Assembly (NCBI RefSeq): GCF_001636425.1
Contig: NZ_KV440953.1
Coordinates: 2,554,847-2,618,846, forward strand
Length of the DNA stretch: 64,000 bases
DNA from: Heyndrickxia acidicola
GTDB lineage: Bacteria; Bacillota; Bacilli; Bacillales; Bacillaceae_C
Direction: 5' to 3'
Shown here: piece after piece, positions 61,873-64,000 of the stretch
Numbering within the stretch: position 1 is the first letter of the stretch
Layout: every line of letters starts with the position of its first letter
Position numbers and translations under genes: made by a program
Notes under the pieces: model-generated
Seen by the model: only the letters and a program-made list of their open reading frames with translations
The model's database searches: none
What the model was told of the DNA's origin: nothing

Positions 61873-62898
61873 CTACACCCCCAATTTACCTTTTGCCAAC
61901 TCTGCTGCTACATCCAGTATCATATCTTCTTGTCCGCCGACAACTTTCCTTCTTCCCAGTTCGGTTAATATATCTCTCGCGTCTAAGTCAAATCTCTTAG
62001 CTGCCTTTTGGGCATGCAGCAGAAAACTGGAATACACTCCGGCATACCCAAGAACCAGGCTGCCCTTATTAATTTCTATAGGCTGCGGTATGATTGGACC
62101 AATGGTATCCTCCGCAAGATCCATCATCTTGTAAAGGTCAATTCCAACATCGCACCCCAATCTATCTAAGACGGACACTAATACTTCTGTTTGTGTATTG
62201 CCCGCTCCTGCTCCAAGGCATCTGACACTTCCATCAATTCTTGTTGCTCCTTCTTCAATGGCAATAAGGGTATTCGCAACAGCAAGTGATAAATTATTGT
62301 GCGCATGAAACCCGACCTCTATCTTTAAAGATTCATGTAAAGCTGCAATTCTTTCCCTTACTTGATGTGGTAAAAGCGCTCCAGCTGAGTCCGTAACATA
62401 CACAGCTTGTGCACCATAGCTTTCCATCAATTTTGCCTGTTCCACAAGTTTCTCAACAGGTGCCATGTGGGCCATCATAAGAAAGCCCACCGTTTCCATT
62501 CCCAATTCCCGCGCAAAATGAATATGCTGGGCTGACACATCTGCTTCTGTAACGTGAGTCGCAACCCTCACTAGTCCTGCACCTAATGAATGGGCTTCTT
62601 TTAATTCATGAACCGTACCAATCCCCGGAATCAGCAGTACTGCAATTGATGCCCGCTTAGCCTCCATAGCAGCTGCTTCAATGAGCTTCATTTCATTAAT
62701 AAGAGATTTTCCATATTGAAGAGTAGATCCTCCTAAACCATCTCCATGACAAACTTCAACATAATGCATACCGGCATCATCCAGCTCGCGTACCACACGG
62801 CGAACCTGAGCATCCGTAATTTGATGGCGCAGGGCATGGCTGCCATCGCGCAAACATACCTCTGTCATTCGAATGGGCTTATTACTCTTTCGCTCCAT
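61873..62898 (-). CDS. 4-hydroxy-2-oxovalerate aldolase
   Basis: A 341-residue class II aldolase (DmpG/MhpE/BphI) that splits 4-hydroxy-2-oxovalerate to pyruvate and acetaldehyde; acetaldehyde is channelled to the partner dehydrogenase. Seen: TEVCLRDGSHALRHQ (catalytic Arg/Asp, about 13), VCHGDGLGGSTLQYG, YVTDSAGALLPHQV, the metal-binding GFHAHNNLSLAVANTL and IDGSVRCLGAGAGNTQTE. The ATG at 62898 has GAGGGGG 9 nt upstream; a GTG two codons earlier is closer to the site. 24 bp after the dehydrogenase gene. Confidence 0.95.
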   Translation of the reverse strand: MERKSNKPIRMTEVCLRDGSHALRHQITDAQVRRVVRELDDAGMHYVEVCHGDGLGGSTLQYGKSLINEMKLIEAAAMEAKRASIAVLLIPGIGTVHELKEAHSLGAGLVRVATHVTEADVSAQHIHFARELGMETVGFLMMAHMAPVEKLVEQAKLMESYGAQAVYVTDSAGALLPHQVRERIAALHESLKIEVGFHAHNNLSLAVANTLIAIEEGATRIDGSVRCLGAGAGNTQTEVLVSVLDRLGCDVGIDLYKMMDLAEDTIGPIIPQPIEINKGSLVLGYAGVYSSFLLHAQKAAKRFDLDARDILTELGRRKVVGGQEDMILDVAAELAKGKLGV

Positions 62899-62922
62899 CC
62901 GCACTCACCCCCTCTTTTTTAA

Positions 62923-63810
62923 TCATACATTCTGCGTGTTGTTCTGATTGTTAAGATGACTTGCAAAATTTTCTGCTGCACGAGTGGCTGCAGATGTCAT
63001 AATATCTAAATTTCCTGCATAAACCGGAAAGTAGTCCCCCATGCCCTCTACTTCAATAAAGACAGTAACGTGACTTTCTTCAAATAAAGGCTGCTGTTTT
63101 AATCGATAACCCGGCACATATTCCCTAACCACTTCAACCATCTCTTCTATTGATTCCGTAATCTTTTCCCTATCCATTTGTTTTACTTCACAATAAACGG
63201 TATCCCGCATTAAAATTGGAGGTTCTGCGGGATTTAAGAGGATGATGGCTTTCCCTTGGTCAGCACCTCCCACTTCCTCAATCCCTCTTTTTGTTGTAAT
63301 GGTAAATTCATCAATATTAGCACGCGTGCCGGGACCTGCGCTTTTACTTGAAATGGTGGCAACTATTTCCGCGTATCGAACATCTGCTATACGATTGATG
63401 GCATGAACAATTGGTATCGTAGCCTGCCCTCCGCAAGTAATGAGGTTTACATTAAGTCCTTGTAATGGGGTTTGTAAATGAACTGCCGGGCACACAAATG
63501 GTCCAATAGCTGCTGGTGTCAAATCAATGACAACCTTCCCCATTTTTTCAAGTATCTTAGCATGGTTAATATGAGCCTTTGCGGAGGTGGCATCAAAAAC
63601 GATATCAGCTAAATCTGGATTTTCTTCTAAAGCTGTTATCCCGTTTGAGAAAGTACGGTATCCTCTATCTTTCGCTCTTTTTAACCCGTCTGATTCTGGA
63701 TCGATACCCAGCATGGAGGTAAGTTCAATGACATCACTTCTCTCCAGCTTATACATAAGATCCGTCCCAATATTGCCAGATCCAATAATGGCTGCTTTTA
63801 TTTTTTTCAT
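62923..63810 (-). CDS. Acetaldehyde dehydrogenase (acylating)
   Basis: A 295-residue DmpF/MhpF/BphJ-type enzyme making acetyl-CoA from acetaldehyde, NAD+ and CoA. Seen: Rossmann motif [17 protein letters not shown] (residues 6-22), [11 protein letters not shown], active-site Cys in [18 protein letters not shown] (about 127) and [25 protein letters not shown] precedes the ATG. It forms a channelling complex with the aldolase encoded next. Confidence 0.96.
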   Translation of the reverse strand: MKKIKAAIIGSGNIGTDLMYKLERSDVIELTSMLGIDPESDGLKRAKDRGYRTFSNGITALEENPDLADIVFDATSAKAHINHAKILEKMGKVVIDLTPAAIGPFVCPAVHLQTPLQGLNVNLITCGGQATIPIVHAINRIADVRYAEIVATISSKSAGPGTRANIDEFTITTKRGIEEVGGADQGKAIILLNPAEPPILMRDTVYCEVKQMDREKITESIEEMVEVVREYVPGYRLKQQPLFEESHVTVFIEVEGMGDYFPVYAGNLDIMTSAATRAAENFASHLNNQNNTQNV

Positions 63811-63822
63811 TTATAACACCCC

Positions 63823-64000
63823 TTACTTAAAAGTAACCGTAACAGATCCTAATACTCCAAAAAGAGCAGAGATGGAATCACCGCTTTGTACCTCAATCGC
63901 TTTTGACAGAGCACCGGGAAGAATGAGCTCGCCAGCTTTCAGAGGGATATCAAATTCTGATAATTTATTGGCAAGCCATGCAATGGCATGAGCCGGATGG
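63823..64000 (-). CDS. 2-keto-4-pentenoate hydratase-family protein, C-terminal part
   Basis: The last 58 residues of a gene cut by the window edge: HPAHAIAWLANKLSEFDIPL ... GELILPGALSKAIEVQSGDS, ending in LGSVTVTFK. It belongs to the same family as the decarboxylase at 61081 and, by cluster order, should be the 2-oxopent-4-enoate hydratase that supplies the aldolase substrate. 12 bp separate its stop from the dehydrogenase start. Confidence 0.85.
   Translation of the reverse strand, partial: HPAHAIAWLANKLSEFDIPLKAGELILPGALSKAIEVQSGDSISALFGVLGSVTVTFK

Overview
The window comes from the chromosome of a low-GC, spore-forming Bacillaceae, probably Bacillus or a close relative such as Cytobacillus; this is inferred from gene content, not from a search. 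The markers are a yfh-type block (mutY, yfhP, sspK, yfhH, recX, yfhE, yfhD), sspK, sda and yjcZ-type sporulation genes, T-box leaders, AGGAGG ribosome binding sites with frequent TTG/GTG starts, and CwlO.

Layout. 0.2-7.5 kb: the yfh block with DNA repair (mutY, recX), spore and small conserved proteins, a GNAT and an SDR. 7.5-9.7 kb: an AT-rich spacer with five DnaA-box-like sites in front of a 423-residue NprR/PlcR-type (RRNPP) regulator, which is followed by a translationally coupled 37-codon ORF. 9.7-17.0 kb: a complete trpEGDCFBA operon on the minus strand behind a sigma-A promoter and two tandem tRNA-Trp T-boxes. 17-20.6 kb: a methyltransferase, an aromatic-acid exporter-like membrane protein and an M50 site-2 protease. 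20.9-23.2 kb: about fifteen 52-bp hairpin repeats interrupted by an intact IS256-family element with a 9-bp target duplication. 23.3-26.0 kb: a TPR plus dynamin-like protein whose GTPase motifs are all altered. 27.3-36.3 kb: 6-phosphogluconolactonase, a PrsW-type protease, a GNAT with a decayed partial copy next to it, and an ABC exporter/two-component operon arranged like yvfRSTU.

36.4-41.1 kb: an Ile T-box controlling brnQ, then a polyhydroxyalkanoate operon (SDR reductase, phaR, phaC and a previously untracked 33-codon ORF). 41.4-45.1 kb: a heterodimeric ABC exporter with one degenerate ATP site. 45.8-52.5 kb: C4-dicarboxylate uptake and its control (dctP, dctR, dctS), then an ACT-domain malic enzyme and glycerate kinase, a coherent malate/glycerate set. 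53-56.5 kb: cwlO with a long leader, small proteins, a YjcZ-type protein and sda. 56.8-60.4 kb: a Bcr/CflA drug exporter, an AimR-like receptor without a visible AimP gene, and a cupin. 61-64 kb: the lower part of a catechol meta-cleavage pathway (decarboxylase, aldolase, acylating acetaldehyde dehydrogenase and the end of a hydratase), continuing past the window.

The intergenic DNA is unusually full of dispersed repeats. I separate four families, named here RepA (about 140-170 bp, inverted ends, nine copies plus a fragment), RepB (about 100-190 bp, built of nested palindromes, four copies), RepC (GC-rich, GGAGCGG-type, about eight full or partial copies) and RepD (AAAGCGGA...GCTGGACAG-type, four copies), plus three copies of a GGGGTC(A/T)GACCCC palindrome. 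Most long gaps between genes are accounted for by these elements. No tRNA, rRNA, CRISPR array or prophage was seen.
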